A stretch of DNA of 16,317 nt from Rhodothermales bacterium (GCA_013003255.1 JABDJZ010000615.1:1-16317); one strand, 5' to 3'; counted from the first letter of the stretch, positions 7,675 to 16,096 are shown. Numbers and translations are program-made. Notes: a model not told the origin generated them from the sequence alone.

Positions 7675-8847
7675 TCAGGAGAGCGCCGCCTGGACCTTGT
7701 CTGCGGCCTCCTGGAAGAGGATGGCGGTCTCGACCTTCAGTCCGCTCTCGTCGAGGATGGCCTTGCCTTCCTCGGCATTCGTGCCCTGCAGGCGCACGAT
7801 GAGTGGAATGGTCATCTGAACTTTGGACGCGGCCTCCACGACACCCTTCGCGACGCGGTCACAGCGCACAATGCCTCCGAAAATGTTGACCAGAATGGCC
7901 TTGACACCCTCATCCTTCAGGATGATGCGGAAACCGGCCTCGACCGTGGTCGGGTTGGCTCCACCCCCAACATCCAGGAAGTTCGCCGGCTCGAATCCGG
8001 CGAGCTTGATAATGTCCATGGTGGCCATGGCCAGCCCTGCCCCGTTCACCATGCAGCCGACATCTCCATCCAGCTTGATGTAGTTGAGGTGATGCTCGGC
8101 CGCCTCTACCTCAAGGGGATCCTCCTCGTGTACGTCCCGGAGTTCGGCGATGTCCGGGTGCCGGTACAGCGCGTTGTCGTCGATGTTGATCTTGGCGTCG
8201 ATGGCCAGCACGTCCCCCTGCTCGGTCAGGACCAGTGGGTTGATCTCCGCCAGCGAGCAGTCCGTCTCCTCGTATGCATGGTACACGGCGGCAATGAACT
8301 TGGCCGCCTGCTTGATGGCCGGCCCTTCAAAGCCCAGGCCGAAGGCCAGCGCACTGACCTGGCTCCGCTGAAGACCGATCATGGGGTCCACCCACGTCTT
8401 GATGATCTTTTCCGGAGTCTCCTCTGCCACCTTCTCGATCTCAACACCACCTTCGGTGGAAACCATGATCACGGGCATGCTCCGGACCCGGTCCAGCGTC
8501 ACGCCGACGTAGAATTCCTTGGCGATGTCGATGGCCTCAGCGATGAGCACTTTACGCACCTTTTGTCCCTCGGGACCTGTCTGGTGCGTCTTGAGCATCA
8601 TGCCCAACATGGCGTCGGCCTTTTCCCGGACCTCATCCACGCCACGGGCCAGCTTCACGCCGCCGCCTTTGCCACGCCCGCCGGCGTGGATCTGCGCCTT
8701 GACCACAAAGAGGTCGGCGCCGCTCTCGGCCTTCATCTGGCTGGCTGCCTCGGCAGCTTCATCAGCGGTGTGGGCAACTGAGCCCGCCTGAACGGCGACT
8801 CCGTAGCGGCCAAGTAGTTCTTTGGCCTGATACTCGTGGATCTTCAT
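7675..8847 (-). CDS. sucC: Succinyl-CoA synthetase beta subunit (ADP-forming)
   Basis: The beta subunit of succinyl-CoA ligase, which makes ATP (or GTP) and succinate from succinyl-CoA in the TCA cycle, working as a heteromer with SucD. The 390 residues match family length. The N-terminus MKIHEYQAKELL is canonical. The ATP-grasp segment HAGGRGKGGGVK (54-65), the Mg-binding ends around EINPL (201-205) and Asp217 in AIDAK, and the C-terminal ligase domain with VNGAGLAMATMD (267-278), LDVGGGAN (291-298) and NIFGGIVRCD (321-330) are all present. No sucD follows; instead an ABC ATPase and a GNAT gene do. No obvious frameshift or missing residue. Confidence 0.97.
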   Translation of the reverse strand: MKIHEYQAKELLGRYGVAVQAGSVAHTADEAAEAASQMKAESGADLFVVKAQIHAGGRGKGGGVKLARGVDEVREKADAMLGMMLKTHQTGPEGQKVRKVLIAEAIDIAKEFYVGVTLDRVRSMPVIMVSTEGGVEIEKVAEETPEKIIKTWVDPMIGLQRSQVSALAFGLGFEGPAIKQAAKFIAAVYHAYEETDCSLAEINPLVLTEQGDVLAIDAKINIDDNALYRHPDIAELRDVHEEDPLEVEAAEHHLNYIKLDGDVGCMVNGAGLAMATMDIIKLAGFEPANFLDVGGGANPTTVEAGFRIILKDEGVKAILVNIFGGIVRCDRVAKGVVEAASKVQMTIPLIVRLQGTNAEEGKAILDESGLKVETAILFQEAADKVQAALS

Positions 8848-9002
8848 CGGCGATTGGAGGATGGTACTCGACAGGCCAAACTACGGGGCTCCCCAAGCGA
8901 ATATCCGGAGGGCCCACGTTTTCGCGGTTTCTTACCCCATGGTGGGAAATGAACCGGACGTGCGGGTTGTCGTTGGCGGACTGTCCATTCAGGAATCCAT
9001 AC
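8848..9002. promoter_or_regulatory. Divergent intergenic region between sucC and the LptF/G gene
   Basis: This gap should hold promoters for both sucC (leftward) and the permease gene (rightward). I see no convincing -35/-10 pair. A Bacteroidota-like -7 variant (TAGTTTG, minus strand, 8876-8882) is one base short of TAnnTTTG. If the permease starts at the ATG at 8949 the gap shrinks to 101 bases. Confidence 0.3.
8991..8994 (+). promoter_or_regulatory. Shine-Dalgarno supporting the GTG start of the LptF/G gene
   Basis: AGGA eight bases before the GTG at 9003 is the reason for preferring that start over the in-frame ATG at 8949, whose extra 18 residues (two Cys, no hydrophobic character) do not look like this family's N-terminus. 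Confidence 0.4.
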
Positions 9003-10100
9003 GTGGGTAAGCCTCTCAAGACTTTTGACCTCCTGGTGATTCGACGCCTGGTGGTGACCTACTCGGTCCTCATCGGTGCCCTGATCGTCTTCTTCATCGT
9101 GCTCCACTATGTGGAGTTCGTCGATGATTTCATCGACTCCGGGGCTACGATGGGCGAGGTCTTTTCGGTCTACTACCCGAACTACGTCCCCGAGATCGTT
9201 CGGCTGATGTCGCCGCTGGCCATCTTTCTGGCCACGCTGTTTCTCACGGGGCGCATGGCGCAGAAGCTGGAGTTGTCCGCGCTGCAGACCTCGGGGGTGT
9301 CCCTGTACCGCATTGTGGTCCCGTTCGCCATCGTGGGCATCGCTCTGACCGGCGCCATGTTCTGGTTCAACGGATGGGTAGTCCCTGAGGCCAACCGGGT
9401 CCGTATCCGGTTCGAAAAGCAGCACACCCAGACCAAGTCCTCCGTCGACGAATACAACAACATTCATCGGCAGAACAGCCCGGGCAGCGTCATCACGGTC
9501 AATTTCTATGACCGCGCCACCCAGACCGCCCACACGGTCACGATGGAGCGTTTTGACGAAGGGAGTCGCCTTGTCGAGCGCATTGACGCGCGGTCCATGC
9601 AGTGGGTTGAGGAAGACTCCACCTGGCAGTTGAGATCCCCGGTAGTCCGGCGGTTCGGTGCCGACGGGTCCGAGCGGATCACAAGCCCGTCACGGATTGA
9701 CACGACGCTGGCCCTCCTGCCCCGCAACATGGCTCGCACGGATGGGGACGTCGAGTCCATGACCATCTCCGAGGCGCGGGACTACCTGCAGGTTCTGGAG
9801 CGGTCGGGCGTCGACAACCTCGGCGTACCGCGGGTCACGTTCCACGGGAAGTTTGCCTATCCCTTTGCCAACCTGATTCTCATCCTGTTGGCCGTGCCTC
9901 TGGCAGCTGTGCGAAGGCGCAAAGGACAGGCCCTCATTCTGGGGGTCGGCCTGCTGGTTGCGTTTGTCTACCTGGCGCTCATGAAATTCCTCGAGCCCTT
10001 CGGCTACGAAGGAATCCTCTCACCGGAGGCCACGGCGTGGATTCCGCACGTGCTGTTCCTGGTGGCATCCATGCTGGTCCTTCTCAGGGCGCCGAAGTAG
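9003..10100 (+). CDS. LptF/LptG-family LPS export permease
   Basis: An inner-membrane subunit of the Lpt ABC exporter (YjgP/YjgQ family), which with LptB extracts LPS from the inner membrane and passes it to the periplasmic bridge ending at LptD. From the GTG at 9003 it has 365 residues. The topology is typical: three N-terminal helices (about 16-38, 62-83, 101-123), a periplasmic beta-rich domain opening with WVVPEANRVR (125-134), and three C-terminal helices (about 284-303, 308-328, 347-362) with the family-like VPLAAVRRRKGQ turn. The LRRL-like basic stretch VIRRLVV near the N-terminus is also usual. LptF versus LptG cannot be settled here, and the partner permease is not in the window. It stands divergent to sucC and converges on the DUF3467 gene. 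Confidence 0.9.
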   Translation: MGKPLKTFDLLVIRRLVVTYSVLIGALIVFFIVLHYVEFVDDFIDSGATMGEVFSVYYPNYVPEIVRLMSPLAIFLATLFLTGRMAQKLELSALQTSGVSLYRIVVPFAIVGIALTGAMFWFNGWVVPEANRVRIRFEKQHTQTKSSVDEYNNIHRQNSPGSVITVNFYDRATQTAHTVTMERFDEGSRLVERIDARSMQWVEEDSTWQLRSPVVRRFGADGSERITSPSRIDTTLALLPRNMARTDGDVESMTISEARDYLQVLERSGVDNLGVPRVTFHGKFAYPFANLILILLAVPLAAVRRRKGQALILGVGLLVAFVYLALMKFLEPFGYEGILSPEATAWIPHVLFLVASMLVLLRAPK

Positions 10101-10169
10101 GAACTTCGCCGGCCGCGCTGAGCGCCACCCTGAGGCCACGCCTGAGACCGGCCCGGAAGGCCTTCCCGC

Positions 10170-10487
10170 CTACGCCTCGCCGCTCGGCCCGGCAAACTGT
10201 ACGGCCGGTCCCGGGAAGCCACCGTCCTGTATGTCCCCGTGGGCTCGCTCATATCGCTCGATGTTCTCAGCCAGGGCGCGCAGCAGTCGCTTGGCGTGTG
10301 CCGGCGTCACGATAATGCGGGACTTGACCCGGGCCTTCGGGACACCCGGCATCACCCGAATGAAGTCCATGACGAACTCCTCCGACGAGTGGGCAATCAT
10401 CACGAGGTTGGAATAAATCCCCTCGGCCGTCTCCTCGTTCAGCTCGATGTTGATCTGCTGCTGATTGGTCTCTTCCGTCTTCGCCAT
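10170..10487 (-). CDS. DUF3467-family protein
   Basis: A 105-residue soluble protein matching DUF3467, a small family of unknown function that I know from Bacteroidota and other bacteria. Visible conserved blocks are INIELNEETAEGIYSNLVMI (12-31), SSEEFVMDFIRVMPG (34-48), VKSRIIVTPAHAKRLLRALAENI (54-76) and the closing YERAHGDI (79-86). The tail (88-105) is rich in G and P and looks disordered. There is no signal peptide or membrane helix. It begins 15 bases after the cystathionine beta-synthase stop, so the two are probably co-transcribed. The last 69 bases before the permease gene hold GC-rich inverted repeats but no clear terminator. No biochemical role can be given. Confidence 0.85.
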   Translation of the reverse strand: MAKTEETNQQQINIELNEETAEGIYSNLVMIAHSSEEFVMDFIRVMPGVPKARVKSRIIVTPAHAKRLLRALAENIERYERAHGDIQDGGFPGPAVQFAGPSGEA

Positions 10488-10502
10488 GGTCTTGAGTTGA
10501 GG

Positions 10503-11909
10503 TCAGGCCGAGATCGCGGCCTCAGACTTTCCGGTTGAGAGCGCCCGAATGAGATCGCTCTTGGTAATGATGCGATAGCCGCCGTTCTCGGCCTTGAGCA
10601 GCACGGCACCCGGCTCCTGCTCAAGGTACGCCGAAAGGTGCTGCAGATGCAGTGAGGGCGGAACCACGGGAATGGCCTCCGCCATTACGGAGGCCACCTT
10701 GGTGTCGCTTCGGTCAGCGCCCTCGAGCAGGCTGTTGAGGACCACGGTTTCGGATAAGCTGCCCACCACCTGGTCATCATCGATGACCGGGACCTGTGAG
10801 ATGCCGTTGGCCGTCATGAGGTCGATGGCCTCACCGAGGGTGTGCGAAGAACTCACCGCCAGCACCTCCGGCTCTCCACGACGCATCGCGGCAATCTCCG
10901 CCAGGGTCCACTCCGGACGATCCGAGAGGAACCCGTGGTTCCTCATCCAGGTGTCGTTGTAGGTCTTGGAGAGATAGCGGAATCCCGAATCCGGGAGGAC
11001 CACCACCACGACATCGTCCTCGGAGAGTGAATCGCGATTGGCCTCCAGCCACTGGACCACACCCGCCACGGCCATGCCGCAGGATTGACCGACAAACAGG
11101 CCCTCCTCCCGCGCCAGCCGCCGCGTATAGACCATCGCGTCGCGGTCCGAAACCCGGACGTAGTCATCGACCGTATCGAAGTCCATGTTCTTGGCGAGAA
11201 TGTCCTCGCCCACCCCCTCGGTCACGTAGGGGTAGATCTCCGCGTGGTCAAACTCGCGGGTAAAGAAGTACTTGTGGTAGACGGACCCGAACGGATCCAC
11301 GCCGATCACGCGGACATCCGGATTCTGCTCCTTGAGGTAGCGGCCCGTACCGGAAATGGTCCCACCGGTCCCCGCGCCGGCCACGTAGTGCGTCACGCGA
11401 CCCTCCGTCTGCTCCCAGATTTCCGGGCCCGTGGTCTGGTAATGCGCCTCCGCGTTGGCCGGGTTGTCGTACTGGTTCAGGTAGACGGAGTTGGGCGTCT
11501 CCTCCGCCAGGCGGCGTGCCACGGAGTAGTAGGATCTGGGATCTTCCGGGGCCACCGCCGTCGGACATACAATGACCTCGGCACCGAGGGCACGCAGCAC
11601 ATCCACCTTTTCCTGACTCTGCTTGTCCGTCGTGGTAAAGATGCAGTGGTACCCCTTGGCGATGGCCGCCAGGGCCAGTCCGGCTCCGGTATTTCCACTG
11701 GTACCTTCGATGATGGTACCGCCCGGCCTGAGCGTTCCGGCACGCTCAGCGGCCTCCACCATGGCAAGTCCGATCCGGTCCTTGACACTGGCGCCGGGAT
11801 TGAAGAACTCAACCTTGGCCAGGACCGTGCAAGGAAATTGCCGCGTCAGGCTATTCAGTCGGACCAAGGGCGTATCGCCGATGGTACCCAGGATGTCTTC
11901 GTGCCACAT
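10503..11909 (-). CDS. cbs: Cystathionine beta-synthase with tandem CBS domains
   Basis: A cytosolic PLP enzyme of fold type II that condenses serine with homocysteine to cystathionine (transsulfuration); related activities such as cysteine synthesis or H2S release are possible. Of 468 residues, about 1-325 form the catalytic core: PLP lysine Lys43 in NPGASVKDR, the substrate loop EGTSGNTG (68-75), the phosphate-binding GAGTGGT (178-184) and Ser308 in LPDSGFRYL contacting the PLP ring nitrogen. Residues about 345-465 form two CBS (Bateman) domains, for example HTLGEAIDLMTANGISQVPVI and the final GYRIITKSDLIRAL. Those domains separate it from plain CysK. There is no N-terminal heme-binding extension as in animal CBS. 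The ATG at 11909 is the family-like start (MWHEDILGTIGDTPLVRL). Confidence 0.95.
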   Translation of the reverse strand: MWHEDILGTIGDTPLVRLNSLTRQFPCTVLAKVEFFNPGASVKDRIGLAMVEAAERAGTLRPGGTIIEGTSGNTGAGLALAAIAKGYHCIFTTTDKQSQEKVDVLRALGAEVIVCPTAVAPEDPRSYYSVARRLAEETPNSVYLNQYDNPANAEAHYQTTGPEIWEQTEGRVTHYVAGAGTGGTISGTGRYLKEQNPDVRVIGVDPFGSVYHKYFFTREFDHAEIYPYVTEGVGEDILAKNMDFDTVDDYVRVSDRDAMVYTRRLAREEGLFVGQSCGMAVAGVVQWLEANRDSLSEDDVVVVVLPDSGFRYLSKTYNDTWMRNHGFLSDRPEWTLAEIAAMRRGEPEVLAVSSSHTLGEAIDLMTANGISQVPVIDDDQVVGSLSETVVLNSLLEGADRSDTKVASVMAEAIPVVPPSLHLQHLSAYLEQEPGAVLLKAENGGYRIITKSDLIRALSTGKSEAAISA

Positions 11910-12014
11910 GAGCGAGAGCGCGCGTTTCTATATTGGAGGACCCGAGGCCAGTCGTCTGGTGGTCAAAGGTAACCAAGGAACGAGGGTTTTCGGGTTGTCC
12001 CTTATAAGGTCTTG

Positions 12015-13463
12015 ATGGAGTCTCTCTTTTCGATGGCGCAGGAGGTGTTCGTGACCTCCATTGATCCGGATTCCGGCGCAGCCGCTCCGAATCCAGAATG
12101 GAAGTCCACGCTGGGGCCGGCAGAGGAGCCTTTTCGAAACCTGGGGGACGCTGCGGACGAAGCCGGTGATCTGGTGGCGATGGCATCGTCCGGACGGATG
12201 TCACTGGGTCAGATGTTCACCCTGGAAGGGCCGCAGCCCAGAATGGTGCTGCTGAACTTCATCCCCGTCCACCTCGGCGAGAAGGAGAAAGGACTCCCGG
12301 TGGTCATTACCGGGGAGTTCGTGGGCGAATTCCCGGACTCGGCCACGTCAGCCCAGACCGAATCCTACCGCATGGTGTCCCTGGGACGCATGACGATGGG
12401 CGTGCTGCACGACTTCAACAACCTGCTTGCGGGCATTCTGGGCCACGCAGAGCTGATGGACGGCGCCCTGAACCGGGACCTGGACCGGGAGGCCCTGCAG
12501 GAGCACCTGCGGACAATCCGGATGGCCGCCGAAGACGGGGCCGCCCGCATCAAGAACCTTCAGCGCTACATCCGCCGGGAGAACGACTCGGCATTTGCCC
12601 CGCTGGATTTGCCAAGCCTGATTCAGGACTGCGTGGTGCTGACGCGGCCCTTCTGGTACAACGAACCACGCAGTTCCGGCGTCGCGATTGCCGTCCATCA
12701 GGATCACGAAGCGGTACCGGCCATCATGGGCCTTGCGCCTCGCCTCCGGGATGTGCTGGTCAACCTGATGCTGAACGCCGTCCAGGCCATGCCGGCAGGC
12801 GGACTCATCACACTGAAGACCACCAGGAAGCAGGGCAAAGTCCAACTGCGCTTCTCGGACACCGGCGTGGGGATGACGGCCGCCGTGCAGGACCGGATCT
12901 TTGAGGAGCAGTACACCACAAAGGCCAACGGCAACGGCATGGGCCTCTCTGAGGTGTATGGGATCATGGCTCACCACAACGGAGGCATCTCCGTGGAGTC
13001 CACGTTGGGTCGCGGCACCGACTTCACCCTCACGTTTCCAATTCGGGACGATGAGTCCGAGGGAGCCACCCGAGACGAGCACAAGACCAAGGCCGAGCCG
13101 GTGTCGCTTCGCCTGTTGATCGTGGACGACGAGGTGATGGTCCGGAGCGTCCTCAGACGGCTTCTTACCCTCCGTGGACACGAGGTGGTGGAAGCCGAGT
13201 CTGGCAGGAAGGCGCTCGAGGTCCTGCAGGATGACAGGTTCGATGCCATTATTACCGATCACGGAATGCCAGGCATGAATGGCCGGGAATTCGCGGAAAT
13301 AGTTCGGCAAACGGACCGGGAGATCCCCATTCTGCTTCTCACGGGCGATACGCACCACGGATCCATCGACTCCACGATCTCGGCGGTGCTGGGCAAGCCG
13401 TTCAAAATCGATGTCGTGGAGTCCACCCTCCTGGATCTCGTGTCCCAGAATCAGCCCAGGTGA
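12015..13463 (+). CDS. Soluble hybrid sensor histidine kinase with C-terminal receiver
   Basis: A 482-residue cytoplasmic hybrid kinase. Residues 1-110 are an N-terminal region of no clear identity, faintly PAS-like. The HisKA segment has the H-box VLHDFNNLLAG with phospho-acceptor His132. The ATPase domain has the N-box around LMLNAVQAM (Asn254), G1 DTGVGM (282-287) and G2 NGMGL. A receiver follows (about 366-478) with acidic pair Asp371/Asp372, phospho-acceptor Asp415 in ITDHGMPGMNG, Thr443 and Lys461 in LGKPF. No transmembrane helix is present, so the signal should be cytosolic. There is no DNA-binding output, so a separate regulator or phosphotransfer protein is expected. An ATG at 12015 preceded by AAGG is chosen; an in-frame ATG at 12033 is possible. 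It is divergent from the cbs gene. Confidence 0.93.
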   Translation: MESLFSMAQEVFVTSIDPDSGAAAPNPEWKSTLGPAEEPFRNLGDAADEAGDLVAMASSGRMSLGQMFTLEGPQPRMVLLNFIPVHLGEKEKGLPVVITGEFVGEFPDSATSAQTESYRMVSLGRMTMGVLHDFNNLLAGILGHAELMDGALNRDLDREALQEHLRTIRMAAEDGAARIKNLQRYIRRENDSAFAPLDLPSLIQDCVVLTRPFWYNEPRSSGVAIAVHQDHEAVPAIMGLAPRLRDVLVNLMLNAVQAMPAGGLITLKTTRKQGKVQLRFSDTGVGMTAAVQDRIFEEQYTTKANGNGMGLSEVYGIMAHHNGGISVESTLGRGTDFTLTFPIRDDESEGATRDEHKTKAEPVSLRLLIVDDEVMVRSVLRRLLTLRGHEVVEAESGRKALEVLQDDRFDAIITDHGMPGMNGREFAEIVRQTDREIPILLLTGDTHHGSIDSTISAVLGKPFKIDVVESTLLDLVSQNQPR

Positions 13464-13508
13464 AGCGAAACCTGTCATCGTGTCAGTTTGGCACGGTTGG
13501 TCTGGTTT

Positions 13509-13539
13509 TTGACATCACGCTTCCCACTGTACCCGTACA
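13509..13539 (+). promoter_or_regulatory. Candidate lon promoter region with inverted repeat
   Basis: In the 127-base gap before lon, TTGACA (13509-13514) is a perfect -35 hexamer, but no good -10 follows at 16-18 bases. Where a -10 should be, TGTACCCGTACA (13528-13539) forms a perfect inverted repeat with a CC centre, which could be an operator. Functional evidence is absent. Confidence 0.35.
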
Positions 13540-13590
13540 CGGCAATTTTGCGATCCAGCACCTGGGTCCTTTCGAATAAAACACGACCAC

Positions 13591-16095
13591 ATGACGACGG
13601 AATTCCTTCGCCTGATAGACGACGAGGATCCAGAACAGAGTATCCCGCTCCCGACCCCCGCGGAGGAGCAGGAGATGAGCACGTCGGATGTCCCCGAAGT
13701 GCTGCCCATACTCGCGCTGAGAAACACCGTGCTCTTTCCCGGGGTGGTGCTGCCGATTACCGTGGGACGGGATGCCTCGCTGCGTCTGGTAAAGGACGCC
13801 TTCTCGGGTAGCCGCCTGATCGGGGTGGTGGCCCAGAAAAAGGCTGAAACCGAGAATCCGGATGTCGCCGACCTGTACGAGTACGGCACCGTAGCCACCA
13901 TTCTGAAGCTCATCAAGATGCCTGATGGGTCACGCTCCATCGTGATTCAGGGCAAGCGGCGCTTCAAGATCAATGGCTTTGTTGAGACGGAGCCGTATTT
14001 CAAGGCGCAGGTCGAACCCGTCAACGAGGCGGTGGAAGTGGACCAGGTGGAGATCCAGGCCCGCATCCGTTCCATCAAGGAACTGGCCATTCAGATAGTC
14101 AACCTGTCTCCAAATCTGCCCAGTGAGGCGGCCTACGCGATTCAGAACATTGAGTCGCCCACCTTCCTGATTCACTTCATCGCGTCGAACCTCCAGATTG
14201 ACGTCTCGGACAAGCAGGAACTGCTTGAGACGCTGCCCCTGGTGGAGCGGGCGGACCTTGTGATGCGGCACCTGGACAAGGAACTGCAGGTGCTGCAGTT
14301 GTCCGAGGAGATCCGGTCGCGCGTCAAGAGTGATGTGGACCAGCAGCAGCGCGAGTACCTGCTCAGACAGCAGCTGAAGGCCATCCAGGAGGAACTGGGC
14401 GAGTCTGAAGGCACGGGCGCCGAGATCGGCGAGCTTCGGGAGCGGGCTGACAAGAAGAAGCTCCCGGAGAATGCCAAGAAGGCACTCAACAAGGAGCTTG
14501 ACAAACTCGGACGGTCCAACCCGGCTTCACCCGACTACGCGGTCACGCGCAACTACATCGACTGGATCCTGGACATTCCCTGGGAGGAGTATTCCGAGGA
14601 CCTGCTGGACATCAAGCGGGCCGAAGACATTCTGAACGAGGACCACTACGGTCTGGAGCAGGTCAAGCAGCGCATCCTTGAGTACCTGGCCGTGCTCAAG
14701 CTGAAGGGTGACATGAAGGCGCCCATTCTCTGCTTCTATGGCCCTCCGGGAGTTGGCAAGACCAGTCTCGGAAAGAGCATAGCGCGGGCCGTCGGACGCG
14801 AGTTCGTCCGGATGAGCCTGGGCGGCGTCCGGGATGAGGCCGAGATTCGTGGCCATCGCCGAACCTACGTCGGGGCGCTCCCGGGACGCATCCTTCAGGG
14901 CATGAAGAAGGCCGGCACCGCCAACCCGGTGTTCATGCTGGACGAGGTGGACAAGCTGGGCTCGGATTTCCGGGGTGACCCCTCCTCCGCCCTTCTTGAG
15001 GTGCTCGATCCGGAGCAGAACAGCGCATTCAATGACCACTACCTGGAGTTGGACTATGACCTCTCCAAGGTGTTGTTCATCGCCACGGCCAACTACCTCG
15101 AGATGATCCCCGCACCGCTGCGGGATCGCATGGAGCTGATCCAGATCACGGGATACACGCAGGAAGAAAAGCTGGCCATTGCCAAGCAGTACCTGGTGCC
15201 CCGCCAGTGTGATCGTAACGGTCTCAAGGAGGAGCAATTCGAGATCACCGATGATGCCCTTCGCCTGATCATAGACGGGTACACCCGCGAGTCGGGCGTA
15301 CGAAACCTGGAGCGGACCATCGGCTCTGTGGCCCGCGGCGTGGCCAAGAAAGTGGCCATGGGCAAATCTGACGGCGAGCGTGTCGATGAGGGGGACATTG
15401 AGTCCTACCTGAAGGCACGCCGGTACGAGTCGGAAGTGGCCGAGCGCACTGAGGTGCCCGGAGTCGCCACCGGCCTGGCCTGGACCCCGGTGGGCGGAGA
15501 CATTCTCTTCATTGAGGCCTCCGTTTCACGCGGAAGCGGCCGCATGATTCTGACCGGGCAGTTGGGTGACGTCATGAAGGAGTCCGCACAGGCGGCCCTG
15601 TCCTATGTCAAGGCCAACGCGGAAGACCTGGGCATTCCCAACGAGGCGTTCCGCCACTGGGACCTGCACGTTCACGTACCTGCCGGGGCCATTCCCAAGG
15701 ACGGCCCTTCCGCCGGCGTGGCCATGCTCTCGGCCCTGGTTTCCATTTACACCCAGCGCCGCGTGCGGCACACGGTGGCCATGACGGGCGAGATCACGCT
15801 GCGTGGTCTGGTGCTTCCGGTTGGCGGGATCAAGGAAAAGGTGCTGGCCGCCAAGCGAGCGGGGATCAAGAAGGTCTACCTGCCTGAGAAGAACCGGAAG
15901 GACGTACAGGAAATTGAGAAGGGAGCCCTGAAGGGGATCTCAATCGATTATCTGTCCCGCATGGAAGACGTGTTGGATCAGGTACTGGTCAAACGTGCGG
16001 CCAACAATCCGGCCGAGTACTTCAAGGTCCCCCCGAGCGAGACGCATCGCCAGACGGTCGGAGGGTCGGGCGAAATCGTGGTCAGCACCAACTGA
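13591..16095 (+). CDS. lon: ATP-dependent Lon protease (LonA type)
   Basis: A hexameric AAA+ serine protease that degrades misfolded and regulatory proteins in the cytosol. The 834 residues show the N-terminal substrate domain (from about 37, LPILALRNTVLFPGVVLPITVGR), a coiled-coil region (about 230-310, including QQQREYLLRQQLKAIQEELGE), the AAA module with Walker A GPPGVGKT (384-391) and Walker B VFMLDE (447-452), and the protease domain with catalytic Ser707 in KDGPSAG and Lys750 in GGIKEK. The first 30 residues are an acidic, proline-containing extension; an in-frame ATG at 13675, preceded by a purine-rich GGAGCAGGAG, could start a shorter form beginning MSTSDVPEVLPIL. Its stop is one base from the opposing partial gene's stop. 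Confidence 0.97.
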   Translation: MTTEFLRLIDDEDPEQSIPLPTPAEEQEMSTSDVPEVLPILALRNTVLFPGVVLPITVGRDASLRLVKDAFSGSRLIGVVAQKKAETENPDVADLYEYGTVATILKLIKMPDGSRSIVIQGKRRFKINGFVETEPYFKAQVEPVNEAVEVDQVEIQARIRSIKELAIQIVNLSPNLPSEAAYAIQNIESPTFLIHFIASNLQIDVSDKQELLETLPLVERADLVMRHLDKELQVLQLSEEIRSRVKSDVDQQQREYLLRQQLKAIQEELGESEGTGAEIGELRERADKKKLPENAKKALNKELDKLGRSNPASPDYAVTRNYIDWILDIPWEEYSEDLLDIKRAEDILNEDHYGLEQVKQRILEYLAVLKLKGDMKAPILCFYGPPGVGKTSLGKSIARAVGREFVRMSLGGVRDEAEIRGHRRTYVGALPGRILQGMKKAGTANPVFMLDEVDKLGSDFRGDPSSALLEVLDPEQNSAFNDHYLELDYDLSKVLFIATANYLEMIPAPLRDRMELIQITGYTQEEKLAIAKQYLVPRQCDRNGLKEEQFEITDDALRLIIDGYTRESGVRNLERTIGSVARGVAKKVAMGKSDGERVDEGDIESYLKARRYESEVAERTEVPGVATGLAWTPVGGDILFIEASVSRGSGRMILTGQLGDVMKESAQAALSYVKANAEDLGIPNEAFRHWDLHVHVPAGAIPKDGPSAGVAMLSALVSIYTQRRVRHTVAMTGEITLRGLVLPVGGIKEKVLAAKRAGIKKVYLPEKNRKDVQEIEKGALKGISIDYLSRMEDVLDQVLVKRAANNPAEYFKVPPSETHRQTVGGSGEIVVSTN

Positions 16096-16096
16096 T

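Noticed and set aside
7657..8781. Plus-strand open frame (374 codons) opposite sucC
   Set aside because: Mirror of a clear sucC gene; its protein has odd composition rich in His, Gly and Val and no motif.
10155..10166. GGAAGGCCTTCC palindrome as terminator between the permease and DUF3467 genes
   Set aside because: It has no loop and no T-run; it is a simple GC-rich palindrome at the end of the DUF3467 gene and its downstream gap.
11998..12008. TTATAA before the hybrid kinase as a -10 box
   Set aside because: No -35 partner lies upstream at proper spacing, and the start of transcription would fall on or after the ATG.
12348..13478. Minus-strand open frame (376 codons) opposite the hybrid kinase
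   Set aside because: Antisense to a kinase with all expected motifs; the translation is His-rich and unlike a real protein.
13488..13514. TTTGGCACGG before lon as a second sigma-54 promoter
   Set aside because: The -24 half (TGGCACG) is perfect but the required GC of the -12 element is absent at the right distance.
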